Of a stretch of DNA of 64,000 bases, positions 23,201-36,500 are shown piece by piece (position 1 is the stretch's first letter; each line of letters starts with the position of its first letter). The DNA comes from Phallusia mammillata. Lineage: Eukaryota; Chordata; Ascidiacea; Phlebobranchia; Ascidiidae. The notes below the pieces were generated by a model. The model was not told the DNA's origin. It made no database searches and saw only the letters and a list, made by a program, of their open reading frames with translations. The position numbers and the translations under genes are program-made. The stretch covers positions 62,001 through 126,000 of the forward strand of contig QLIY01000116.1 in assembly GCA_003260075.1 (NCBI GenBank), given 5' to 3'.

Positions 23201-26200
23201 GGCGCTCAGCGTACATTTTTGTATGGTTACGTAATGCCGTTTACGCTTGGGCAAATTTCAGCGTGAATTCTTCGGCACAGCCCCGGGGCTTGCTGCTTTG
23301 TTGAGGCTCAGTTGCTTTTGCAATCAATCGAAGCGAAAACCTGCGCCCAAGTGTAAATGCTGTTTGTCCTAATCAATTTAGTTTACTCAGGTAGGGTAAA
23401 TCATGTACAAGGCAGCTGCAGAGATATGGATATGATGACATGCAATTTATACCTGTCATATTTACTTCCATGCTCAATAGGGGAATCGATCGAGCTGTAG
23501 CATTGTAAAAATTAGCAGCAGTTATTCTTAAGGTGTGGTAAGACGTGATTGATAAGTTTGTTAACATGACGCATTGTTTAGTGCTATTTTGCATTTAATT
23601 TGCATATGTTTGAACAAAACAATGATGTATGTTCATTGAAAAACGAAAAAAAAACTAACTGATATTTACAAAGTGTGAACTTGTCACATAAATCCATGCA
23701 ACATGAGGTATACAGTAAAAACAGAAAAATTAGTAAAGGCAGAATGTTTTGTTGCTTGACGCTTGACATCAAGCAGACTTATAAATTATTCACTCATAAA
23801 AGTCGGGTCCCAGTGGCTCCCTTGGTATCACTGCTGTCCTTAAAGTCAGGATGCGTCCATTACATAAATGGTTGGCTTTGTCAAGTTCTCTCCGTTCCAG
23901 ATGCTACTATTATATGTGCAGGCACTCAGACGTCAACGGAATTCGCATTTTATATCACCAGAAGTGTTTAATTGCACAGGCACTTAATTTCCACGTTATA
24001 ACTGACAATTACAAGACTGTGCACTGTCGTCGATATACTCCGTGAACAAGAAATTGTATTGTTTGGTGGAACGGTATGAAGTCAGTGTGGGACCACTTAT
24101 GAGTGTTTTAGCACACGTCTGCTTCAGCAGTGTATATTGTGACTAAGCTATTTCGCCTAAATGTGTAAAGGGCTTTGTTTTCGAAATAATAGCTTTAATA
24201 AGTGGTCCCCGTATAAATATTTCTGCGGAGTGAAAGCTGCATATCTAGAAACCATGCGTCCATGCTTGCGGTAAAGTATGCAGGAAACCCAAATAGCCGA
24301 GATAGACTTGTCGTAAGTATCAGCAGCCTAAGGCCCTACACTACTGCCAGGAATATAGACCTTAGTTCATTAGCCATTGCCTATGTGCGTAACAAAACAG
24401 CTTGTTTATTTAGCTGATCCTGACTCTAACCCACGTTGCGGTTATATCGTCTTGTAACTTTTCTGGCGAGTGCCAATTAGAAGACACCACTGCAATTCTG
24501 CTCTAATGTTTGCGTGCCAGTTTGCATGTTGCAGCAAACCACCTGCAATTACAAATGGTATTTTCCATTCCGTATCGCGTGACTGGTAAATGAAGACAAT
24601 TTTTTAGGAAAGTAGGCATTGTAGCACTTCGTCAATTATTTGTCTGTGAGACTTTTTTCGAGTACATCGTTATTCAGAACTATTAAATGCAGTAAATTAT
24701 GCCGTTCGTTTATTCAACCCATCGTGGGATTGTAAATTTGCGTTTCCATGTTTCAGTGTTTACTAAATTTCTTGCAATGATTTCTTTAAAATAAAGTGGT
24801 TGACAAAAGTGTAATACTGTCAAAAGACATGAAAGTTTCCACAATATCGCTGCAGTGAAGTGGTAACAAGTCAGTGTCCACTTGAAGCACTAAATTCAGT
24901 CGTTGTTGTGCTTGGGATTTGTTGAGTGTGCCCAGCTATTGATCAACGGCATTTACGACCATTGTCAAGCCTTCTGCTGCTCGTTGTGTGTTGACGGACA
25001 CGTAGGCTAGATTAGGTTTTACAAATCTGTTGGAAATTGTGTTATAGGTCGAGTCATTTTCTAGTTTCGTCCATAAAGTTGCTTTACAGATTCAATGCAA
25101 GGTTATCAGTGATAAATTGGCATTTATATTTTGTTAGTGCAACGTACGATTTGTAAGTTTCAAAATTTGTATTTTTGCAAAGACTGCTAAGTGTTTTTAC
25201 TAAATTGCCAAGTGGGAAATCGCAAAAGCCGATCTTTAGACAATAAAGTATGACATACAGTTAAGTAAAAACTGATGTTGATTAAGCGTTATGCGCTGTT
25301 TGTTGAGTTTCATTTTAGTTCCATGTATCAACATTCAAAACGAATCTAACAGTCACGCCTACCATTTTGTGAGTGGCACATTTATTCCATTTACAAAAAA
25401 AAGTTTTTTACAAAAACGCCTGTATGTAAGTTTCATTATTTCATAATACCAAACTTTCTCACTGTCACTATCAGTATGCTTCCAAGTTCCAATGTGTCTT
25501 GCTTGTTGACTGATACAAATGAAATTGGGGCACATACACCTCCCGTTGTCTTCTCGGAAATTGCTTCATTTCGAAATGGACGGGAGAGAATTGTTTTGAT
25601 TCGCACGCTTCGTTCCTTGTGCTTTTTGACAGCAAACGGTTGTTTAGTTTTCTAGTTTTCCTCATTCAGGTAATTTGCAGGTGTCCGGCATTAGCAACGT
25701 GATTGATCTGTTGCAGTAAAATTCCTTTATTATGTTGTTGTAGTGTAGGTCTTATGAAACACCACCTTGGTTACCAGTGGTACTAGCCGTACTGCTCTAT
25801 GATGTAACAAGCAATATCACATGCTGTATTCTAGGGCATTGTCTTTCACACAATGATATTGCTTCTTTATGCTGTTTTGATATGTCATTAGAGATTTCAT
25901 TTAAGTAACGTTATCTACCGTATGCAAAGAACGAATTATACACTCAACAGCAATGTTGTCAAATGAGGTGTACAGATAATCTTAGGTGGTATACTTTGCT
26001 ATTGTAATGTACATTCGAATTAAACACCACATTTTTGGTGTACAGGGTTGCTTGGTGATATTAGCATGTATGTATGATCGTTGTTGATGTTAGTTACCTC
26101 AAAGCGTGGATTAATGACGGACGAATCGTCACTTAGCGACTCAGGTAAGATAACATGCGGAAATATTTACTTAGCACTTGACCAGCTGCCAGTTTTCAAA

Positions 26201-29200
26201 GAATAACATCGTCAGAAACCAACCTTGGTATTTACAAGTGGCACCACCTTCGTTGATATCCACCATACCATATATGTAACATTTTTTACATTGCACATGT
26301 GTTTTGTCATATTTAGCACGTTTTTTCTTTTTTTAAAAATAAGTATTTACACCAATACACAATAAATAACATTTCTTCAAATAAATTTGTGGTTTCCAAT
26401 TCCGAAATTAAATCAAATACCTGTAGTTTTGTTCATGTGCAATCAATGTTGACTGTGCGGTGTAAGGAATGTGTGATTGACAGTTAAATGCACTTATAAC
26501 GTGGGATATTGACATTTCTGAAAATGCTGCTCCAGCTAACAAGGCTTTCATTGATGTTGCAGACTACCCACAACATTTAATAAACCTGAAATAGACCTTT
26601 GTGCGCAAATTGTCACAAATAAGATCCACTTCCTTGTAACGATTGTCAACGTATCTGAGACTTGAGTTCGATACACATTTCATGTCAGTTTTAATATTGC
26701 CAAGTGATTGTCAATTGCACTTGACAGCTTGCTTTTATTTATTCATTAAGGCGTTATATAAATCTGGAGTTTTTTTGCAAGAATATTTTCATTTGGGAAG
26801 CCAAAACTGTGAAAATAAGTATACAGCGGCTGTGCTTATTAAGAAACAAAATTGCCAAAAAATGTGTAAACTTTGTACACTGTTACTCAAAATATAACTT
26901 CGGGCATTCCGTCGAACTGGTGTATTTTTTGTCAGAAGATGGCTAAAAACGTTGTCACACGTAGCATACCTCGCGTTTAAAATGTGTTATAAACAGCATA
27001 TTTTGTGTACATTTTTGCCATAGACTTTTGATCATGCAAATTGCATTTGCGTTGGCTTTTTTATCAAAAAGCTTTTATGGCGTCCGCACCACGTCCATTT
27101 CACTTCACCCATTCTGCATTATGCATATAATGTCAAAACCAGTCAATCGATAGGCTTGTCTAGACAAATGCATCGTGACCTCAAGTTCAGTCCAACGTTC
27201 GATGGTAACCCAGTCAAGCCAAGCAACGATTTGCTCAACCTGATTAAGATACACTGTCTGTACCCTAACTGAGTAACCCTTCCGTCTTGTTTTGACGTTT
27301 AGGTCTCTCTCAATTTAGGTAAATTGACAGAGATTTCTTCTTCTGAAATTTATTTTATTTCCCCTTTTCAACATGGCTGAGAATCATATAGGACAAACAA
27401 TTCCGTTTAATAAATTCAAAATTTCTAATGGTCTTTGCTGCTGGGAAAAAATATTATTTGTCCACCGCAGTAAACGATGGGGTTAACAGATTATATCCGT
27501 TTTAGACGTTCCGCGTTCTCCGGGTCCGCTAGATGGCAGTCTGTACACACAAGTGAAAAAGAGCAGAAGGGTGGGAACAGATGAATCCGACGATAGTCAT
27601 GAAAAGACGAACCTTTCAAGGTAAAAAATCAACAGTACGAACAACTTAAACAGCATTTTTTTACTTGTCGGTGTAAATTTAAACTTTTTTAATTCCAAAC
27701 TGGCATGCGATTGTTATTAAATTACTTCAGTTACCTGTAATTTTGACTACTTATTTTGCTTTCCACTTATAGAAATTATCACTCAGCGGATGAGCTTAGC
27801 GCAGCAGCCACTCTTCCCATGCAACGTGCAATAGATAGGAAGAGTTCATCGGGATCAAATATACAGGGTATGTAAATTTATTGCGAAATGTGCTACAAAC
27901 TAAAGTTGTATACAAAATGAACACTATTTTTGTCAACACTGTAAGTCAGGGGTGGCCAACCCGCGGCTCGCGAGCCGCATGCGGCTCTTCGCCTGGTTTT
28001 ATGCGGCTCTTACATCGTTGTCGAAGTTTGGGGTCACTGTGTATATTTTGGTTAGTATGTGACAATCTGGTACAAAAATAGTTAAATTTGAAGTAAAGCT
28101 TTAACAATTTTGCTTTTGAACAAACTTATTATCTGTATGGCCACAAACGGTAACCTTGCCTTAAAACTGCAACCTTATGTGGCAAATGGCTTGATTATGA
28201 TGGCATATATTGATTTGTTGAACAATGAATGGTTGCTCATCATTGCGTATGCGAATGAGACACAANCGCTTGTAACAGAATGTAGTTAAATAGTGGCTGA
28301 TTTGTTTGAGGAAGGGACGAGGCATTAAACATATGTGCTTATGTGTATAATGTGGCTCTTTGTGGTAACACAATAAAAAATATGGCTCTTAAGCTTCGAC
28401 CGGTTGGCCACCCCTGCTGTAAGTGATAAGGTTCCATAACGTTTATTCCTTATGTTTCTATCTTGACCAAATGTTGGTCGGTAATTTGCAGCACTTGGCC
28501 TTAATAACGTTCCCCTTAAACATAAAGTTATCTGTGTTACAGTGTGCAGTATCGTCTATACCTGTATCGTAAATGTCTTCGAAAGATGTGTTCAATTTTA
28601 TGGCATTTATAACTGCGGATGCCTATAGTTCTACGGAATAGTGATTAATAGGCAGTGTGGTAAAACTCGCGTATGTTGCGGTGACCTACAAGAAAAATGG
28701 CTTTCTGTGATCTTTGTCTGCGTACTGTAGGTTCTGTAGCATATAATACCGTCAAATCCTAATGATAACTAACCAAAAATTGTAGATAAATATGGGGTAT
28801 ATGTGTTTGGGGTGTTCGCTTCCAACAAAGGCCACCTTTTGTGTGAATACTAATCGTTTAATGCATAGAGAGTCTGGTTTGTGAGCGTTGGTCGAAAGTT
28901 TTGATCCCACTATTTATACGTGACCACCTACTTCGAAATATTCGCCTAAAATCTATCGGTATGTCTGCTCTTGAGTCTGTATGAAATCGCAAATTCCTTG
29001 TGCGTGCAACAAACATGTATTTTTACCCACTGAGTCTGCTTGAGGGTATGTATATAAAGAAGCACTTGTCTTTGGAATGCTGATGGTGCGACTTTTTAGC
29101 AAATGTGGTTTTAATTTTGTTTGTACAAATACCACTGGAATTTATGATTCCACATACCTATCATTCAATATCATGCCGTGGCACTCAACAAATTTCTCAA

Positions 29201-31674
29201 AACACCTTTAAAATATTTCTGCCTGTGTGAGATAAAATGTTTTGTATTATTTTGAATTTCGTATTATTTTTTTGTGGAGTTAAATTATAAATGATATGTA
29301 ATCAGTTTTATAAAGCGTGTTTCAAAGTTAAACCAATAAAACTTTTTTTTGCATTTTGCAGGATATGAAATGAAAGATAAGAAGTTACGAAACCCTGTTG
29401 ACAAAACTGGAATAATCTCAAAAGAATCAGACTTATTATTACCACCCGTTACGTCACAAGCTTTCGAAAGCGTAGATTTATTGCGTGACGTAACACAAAC
29501 GTCACTAACCATTACCACTGAAGTTGTAATGATGAAACAACATGAAGAACACTTGGATACTCATGATACCGTAGATGGAATATCGGATGAGGGAGACGAT
29601 AAATTTACCGACAATGAACTCTTGACGGAATCGGAGGTTACGACAGTTCGAGAAGTTCCCCCACAAACCAGGTCAGTTGCATATTAGATACATTTTTTTT
29701 ATTTCGACACATTTTTAACATAACTGTGTTGGAAGGGTGTGGATTTGCAATTATGCTCCAGGCTACAATTCGTTTACTAACTATAACTCCAAGTTTCGTT
29801 TAAAATAATTATGCAACTTATCTAACGAAATTTCCGAAGTGTATATTGTTACTCTTACACTTGCCAGTGATTCCAACTGCAACACATTTATGTTGAACAG
29901 CTTACTTAAATGCCCAGAGTGATGCACAGAATTTTATAGGACCAGGTGATTAGGACTAAATGTACATTTGGGAATACATGTACGATTATGACTAATTGTA
30001 CTTCCAATGCATTACATAGGAGTAAATGTTTGTAGTATGCTGTTTAATGCCAATGAAGTAGCGCAAACGCTACAACTCATAAACTTGTTATGTGTTCGTC
30101 TCATACTCTTTCAAACCACAAATGTAAGTAGGGCCTCAATTAAAGCCAAATTATCACGTTGGGCCTGTTTTATCACAGTATTTTGCGGACGTAGGTCACT
30201 TGAGCTTACAGCACTAATCACACAGGTTGCCTCAGTCGTCGCCGTTTTGCTTTGCCCAGTCCACCGGATACGTCGTGTAAGTGACGTAACTTTCGTGGCA
30301 CGCGCGCCGCTTCAACGGTTTTGCACCTTGTAAGGCTTGCGACGAGTTCGCCGGCTACGGTTTTCAGTTACCTTGCGTTGCGGTATGTGCAGTCATGAAA
30401 GTCGGCAGCTTAGGAGAGTGGATATTAGAGCTAATTCCAATGAGAGCGCCGCGTGTTTGTGGTAGATTTCACGCGTTTCCTGACCAAAATACTTACGCCT
30501 GGTCTAATTTGTTTGCAGTTGGGCATTGTGATCAAATTACGTTCAATGAAACGAACTCAAGCTCAGTGTTGTTCGGAGTCGAGCGTGAAGAACTTATTTA
30601 ATCCTACTGAACTAAATGCGTTCAGATTTTCAGTTGTTGTGTTTCAACATTAGGATGAGAGGTAGACAGGCAGGTACACTTTATTAGAAGTCTCGACTCA
30701 CAATAACCTAGAACAGATCACTGGGGGGGGGGTAGTTGTAGTGTTTTAACATTAGGATGAGAGGTAGACAGGCAGTTACACTTTATTAGAAGTCTCGACT
30801 CACAATAACCTAGAACAGATCACTTATCGAGTTTAATGGATGAGACATACGGAAATCCACGTAGACTCTGGTCTTGTGTATATATACGGATTTACAATCT
30901 TGCCTTATGATTAGAAGAGAGGCATAAATATAATCATGAGTTTAGCGTCACCAACATGCGAGAGTTTAATAGTTCCTAGAAATACTTTGTTGGTTATTTC
31001 TTCACAGTTCGTTTTTGTAACTGTACGGATAAAAGCGCAAACATGTTATTTTCCACACACCTTGTCCATATTAATGTATTTGATCATTTAATTTTTCTGC
31101 ATTGGGGAAAAAGAAGTGCAGACAATCACTGCTAAATTCAGTAAGTTATTTTGGCCACAAAGTGGTTACACTCAAAGGGCAGATAATTGTTGGAAAGCGC
31201 AGAGACTAGAGGTCAAACGTAGAAACAATAGCCCGACTATGCGTGTGTTTTTGCCCGGCTGAAAAAAAGGATGAAATGTGAATGTGGCAACAGTATCTCT
31301 GTACGTTATCGATCTGTTCTGTAGGATTGGAGCGGTCAGCCATCGTTTGTGTTTTTTGCGACGTTTGTTATCTGCTCTCGTGCAGAGTGATAGTCGACTC
31401 GTTTGACTAATGGACCTTGCATCCATTGCACTATTTGCGAAGGATACTAGTACAGCTGCGAGCGCGGTGGTCCAGTTGGACTAACATTGCTGTGAGTAAG
31501 TGTACCGAAATTCGCAATGAAATTTGTCAGGTAGAATTGTCCTTATTTAAACACGGCGTGTAGAATATATTCATTCATTCATTCATTTATTTATTTCGTT
31601 CACGCGCAGTGAGTAATCAGTTACGTACGTACATTCAAATTGCAACGGCGCAAACAAAAATGGATCAGCTGGAG

Positions 31675-31725
<51 letters not shown>

Positions 31726-33542
31726 TTTAAACACGGCGTGTAGAATATAATTAACGGCATGTAGTTTTTGTTGGTAAAAAGTGTTTTTTTTTTGGTCATA
31801 TTCAGCTGTTTATAAACACTCATAAATTTATAACGCTGAGCTAAATAACTTCTGGTACTATGGTTGCTATTTGGGTTTCTTTAATGTATTTTGATAGTAG
31901 GCAAACATGATCTTGTAACCCAACATTCTTGCGAACACATGTCCGTGACAGTGGGTTTATCATTAACCAAGCGTGTAAACAAGGAACCGGAAAGATGGTT
32001 TTCACAAAAGTTTGCGCAGAGCAACATGCAGCAAGTTGTTGTAGCTTTTTTCCAATCATGTCGAGCAAATATATCGTGCACATAACGATACTTAGGCTTA
32101 GTAGTGTTTGTGTAGCATGGATAGACCAGTTGGGGAATTACTTCATTTAGGACAGATAGCATGCTGTTCACTGTTATTGCTAGTCGTATACCGCTGAGAT
32201 AAATTTGTGTAGTCCTGTCCCGTAATTTACAGCCAAGCAATTGAGCTGCCAGAAAGAGTTCGACCTTGTAATTTAATGCAGAGGGTTTGTACTTGTTTTA
32301 CGGACGAAAAATATAGTAAATTCATTACCAACTTAGCTTCATCTACCACTAAAGGTCGCGCAGCCAAAGAATGCACACTGCAAGCGACAAACCATTCTTT
32401 ACCTTAATGGTTGAACAAATATGTGTGTGTGTTAATCCTGTGTGTTTACAGGTGCTGTAATTACGCAAGTGCTCCTGAAGGGTCATAGCAGTTCGTGTGG
32501 ATTACGGTCGTATTTAAAGCCTACCTGCTTACTTAGATCCCTGCAAAAAGCGCTAAAAGCAATTAATGCAGCACATGCCTAAACTCATATTGATGAAATT
32601 CACATGAATTATAGTGTACAGTAAACATGCGACATAACGGATTGTGGAGTTTTAGAATTAAAATACGACAAAAATACAGTTTGTCCCATAAGCGAATATC
32701 CGACGTTGCTTTGCTGTGACATTTATTATTTTTTGTTTCTTTTATAGCTTTTCCGTAACCGAACCAACCGATGTAGGGGGGGGGGGACGGATTTTGGAGT
32801 TATAGAATTAAAATACGACAAAAATACAGTTTGTCCCATAAACGAATATCCGACGTTGCTTTACTGTGGCATTTATTGTTTTTTGTTTCTTTTATAGCTT
32901 TTCCGTAACCGAACCAACCGATGTAGAAGTGTTGAATAAGCCCGAAATACCAATCGTTCTAGAAGTGCATACTGATTTGGAAAGTAACGACGCCATTGAA
33001 GAAACTGAAGACCAATCAAAAGAAGAAGCAACAGCAGAAGAAAAAGATATGGAAAACTTACAACCAACCTCAGAAAACCACTTAAGTCAAGTTGATGTGG
33101 ATAACGTTATGGCACTGGTTAACGAATGTCTCGCTGACACCGAAGCACACTCTGTCACTCAACCGGATGGTTTTCAACCTAAATATGGCACTGGATTTTC
33201 GGATGTACCTGATCTTGGACCTACCTTCAGCCCACAACAACCGGATTATCCTACTTTAGAAACTGATGTACGGTTTGAAGAGAAGGGTCCTGAATACGCT
33301 TTACCAGTTAGAGATGTTGTTTTAACGTCGATTCCAGCTCGTAAAGCAATTTTAGTCACTTCTACTGTTGATGATAATAACAGCAACAATGCTAGATTAT
33401 TGGAGAGTGGCGGATACTCTACTATAGACGATTTACAGACAAATGAGACACCGCGTGCAGGCCACAAAAATAGTCTTGACTCCGGTCATTCGGTTGGCAG
33501 CGCAATTACCACAAATCTCCACGTCACAATGTCCAATAGTGA

Positions 33543-33591
<49 letters not shown>

Positions 33592-36500
33592 GTGGCATCG
33601 ATGGTAGTGCGACTGTCATTTCAACATCCTCAGATGTGCGCCTAAGCCCGACTCTGGACAGAAGTACAGTTGCGTCCACGACTGTTACGTCATCATCCTA
33701 TACTGACGTCATGCATGACGTGTCGCAAGTGCGAGTCCACGAAATGCCGTTATCGGTGGAGAGTAAAAGTGAATGCGTTGGCACCGGTGATGACTTTGTT
33801 GAACCCAATGAGACGTCGGCAACCCAATATCCCGAGCCAGTCATCGAATATATTCCTGCTCCCAAAGAAGCTGAGATTCAAATTATTCACATCAAGAACG
33901 TGTTCGCCGACCAGAACAACGCGGTAGGTGGTTGTGATTGCACTGGCGCTTATGAAGTCTTAACGCAGCTTTGTTTCAACACCACATTCCCCTTAACAGT
34001 AAGCACGCATCGCATACTGCAGACAATGGCACTGTTGTTTGTGTTGTAAAATGAAACATTTTCGCCGGTCGGTTTTTAGCAGACCCACCTGTGCTATGGT
34101 AGAGTTAAATTGCAAGTGTTCGCATGTAAACTGTTACATTTGTACTTGTTAACAACAATCTAAATTTCAACCGTTTTATCAAAGATTTCTAGTAGTTATA
34201 TGTTTGAGCACTCTTTCTTTATTTGATGATTGAAAAGGGGGGGGGGGAACCGTTTTATCAAAGATTTATAGTAGTTATATGTTTGAGCACTCTTTCTTTA
34301 TTTGATGATTGAAAAGAAACAATTTGGCATAACGTTGGTAAAAATCAACAACTTTTTGTGCAAAACCAATTTTCAAAGTTGACTGTATCTAAGTTTTTTA
34401 GATTTTTTTATTACTTGATACAGACGGTTCCCATGCAAGAAGTTGATCGGCCCGAAACAGCAAAAGCTGTACAACCTGAAACTTCAACACAAGTTGCTGA
34501 TGATTCTGGTCCTATGGATGATGAACTGGAGGAAGAGGAAAGACGTATGCAGGAAGAAATTGAAAACACCAGAAAGAAGCTTCTGTGGCTCGAGGAACAA
34601 CGAGTAAATCTTTTTCATTTTTGAATATTTTCTGTAGCCAGATTATATTGTTTGCAAAATACTGCTGGTTTAACAATATGAATGAATGAAAAAATGCTCA
34701 AATACGGTTCGTATGTTGCCGATTAGATAGAAGTATTTTTTGCCAAAGAAACCCTTAAGACTTAACCGGGTGCAGTTTGATCAAAAACAAAGTTGCCATG
34801 GAAATTGTATTTACTGAATACATTCTAATGTAGACGATTTAACAGTCGTTGTCTACAAATGGGTCACCAAATTATCGTGAAATGTTTAATAGTTTAATAA
34901 TGCGATATTTAGATTAAAATGAAAAAGAAGAAAGAAGATGCAGCAAAACGACACAGTTTTACGATTTCTGCACCAGTTGTATCAGGTAATTTCAGCAAAG
35001 CCTTAAGCGAACAAATTGACATTTTTTATGAACACATTGGCGGTTAAATACCTATGTTTAAAAATCACAAAAAAATATTATGTTCATTTTTACCACAGAA
35101 GCTGCCCCCCAGCACGTAGTAAGCGCCACTGGGGGGGGGGCCACCCATCAAAACCAAGCGAAGATCTTGACACTGAAAAAATAAGTGAGAAGGAACGACA
35201 AGACATCGATGATCTTTTGAGATCCGTACAAGAACTTGATTTTACGATTCCTCAACTTACTAACACACCACAAGTAAGCTTTCCTAAGATTTGTTTCATG
35301 CATGTACTAAGAATATGAATTGGGTAAAGACAGGTCCGATTTAACTACGGAATTATCTACGCTATTTTAGACGAAATATACATTCCCAAGTTTTACTTTG
35401 TTTGGGGGGGGGGGGATTTGTTTCATGCATGTACTAAGAATATGAATTGGGTAAAAAGAGCCTTTTATTTATTTTTTTTCTGCCAAAGATAGTGAATCTA
35501 TCGCAAAAGACAGGTCCGATTTAACTACGGAATTGTCTACGCTATTTTAGACGAAATATACATTCCCAAGTTTTACTTTGTTTTTTGGGGTGAAATGTGT
35601 TTCTATGCTGTTGTTTTTTATTTTCGTTAGTACAACAGCGTCTAGAAGGGCTGATTGTTCACTTTAATTGTTCTCTTGATATTGAAATCTCGCCTTATTG
35701 GCCGCTATTTAAGATTTGTTACACTTTCATATGCGTTTTGAGCTTAAAACAACATTAAATGCCTTGTTGAACCGATCTTTCAGGCAGTCTTGAAACAATT
35801 CCGACATAAATGATTAATCACTGACTGCTCGGCATGTAACGAACCGCTCGTCACTCAGCTTGGCATATTTCCCCGCCGATGATCTGCTGCTTTGAGCGAT
35901 ACAATCTAATGCAGCATCGCCCAACTTGACAGACCCATCCAAACTAACAGCACATTTACATTATTGATAGTCGAACCTTGCCTGACCTTACGCGACGTAT
36001 TGTTGCAACTTGCGTGCCCTTGGGTTATAGTGATCAGCACTATTTTGCAGCAGTTTTGTTGGTGACCATGGTTGGACAGTTGTGTTTACCTATTGTGTGA
36101 TAAGTTAAAAACACACACTAAGATTATAGGACATGACAGTGAAAAAGTGATATGTTTTAAATAAATAAGCTGTAATAAGTTTGGTAAAAAGGTAAAATTT
36201 GGTCATGTTTGATGAGGATTTAGATGTTTAATATAGTTTATGTTATTACTGTCAGTGAAAAAAGATATTGATTTATTAAAAGAGGTAATTGGAAAATAAT
36301 GTCCTTTATTATTACATTAGACTGAACAGATTTACCACGTGGCAGATAGTTCATTACTTTTAATCGTGTAAATTAGTTCCACAGTAGTTAAGTGATGTCT
36401 GACTTTGCGTTGTATGACAGCCAAATCGATCACGCTGGGTAATTGATGTATTGCTCTGTCTAATTTCCAGTGTATTGTCTTTGACAGGGCGGAACAAATT

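Larger units (their letters stand above)
20275..26113 (+). other. tensin intron with hAT element and duplication
   Basis: No convincing additional exon. It contains a poly-C-linked duplication at 21068-21252 and a hAT element at 21741-22056. Short open frames (for example 22181-22420 and 23675-23971) show no domains. The PTEN-like and C2 exons could not be recognised here by eye. Confidence 0.55.
29672..32897 (+). other. tensin intron with two poly-G-linked duplications
   Basis: No additional exon seen. Holds the duplications at 30632-30824 and 31543-31749, and a duplicated splice-acceptor segment at 32637-32775. The open frame at 30007-30333 shows no domain. Confidence 0.6.

Noticed and set aside
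20275..27505. Search for PTEN-like phosphatase and C2 exons of tensin
   Set aside because: No HCxxGxxR-type or C2-like stretch was recognised by eye; a profile search would be decisive.
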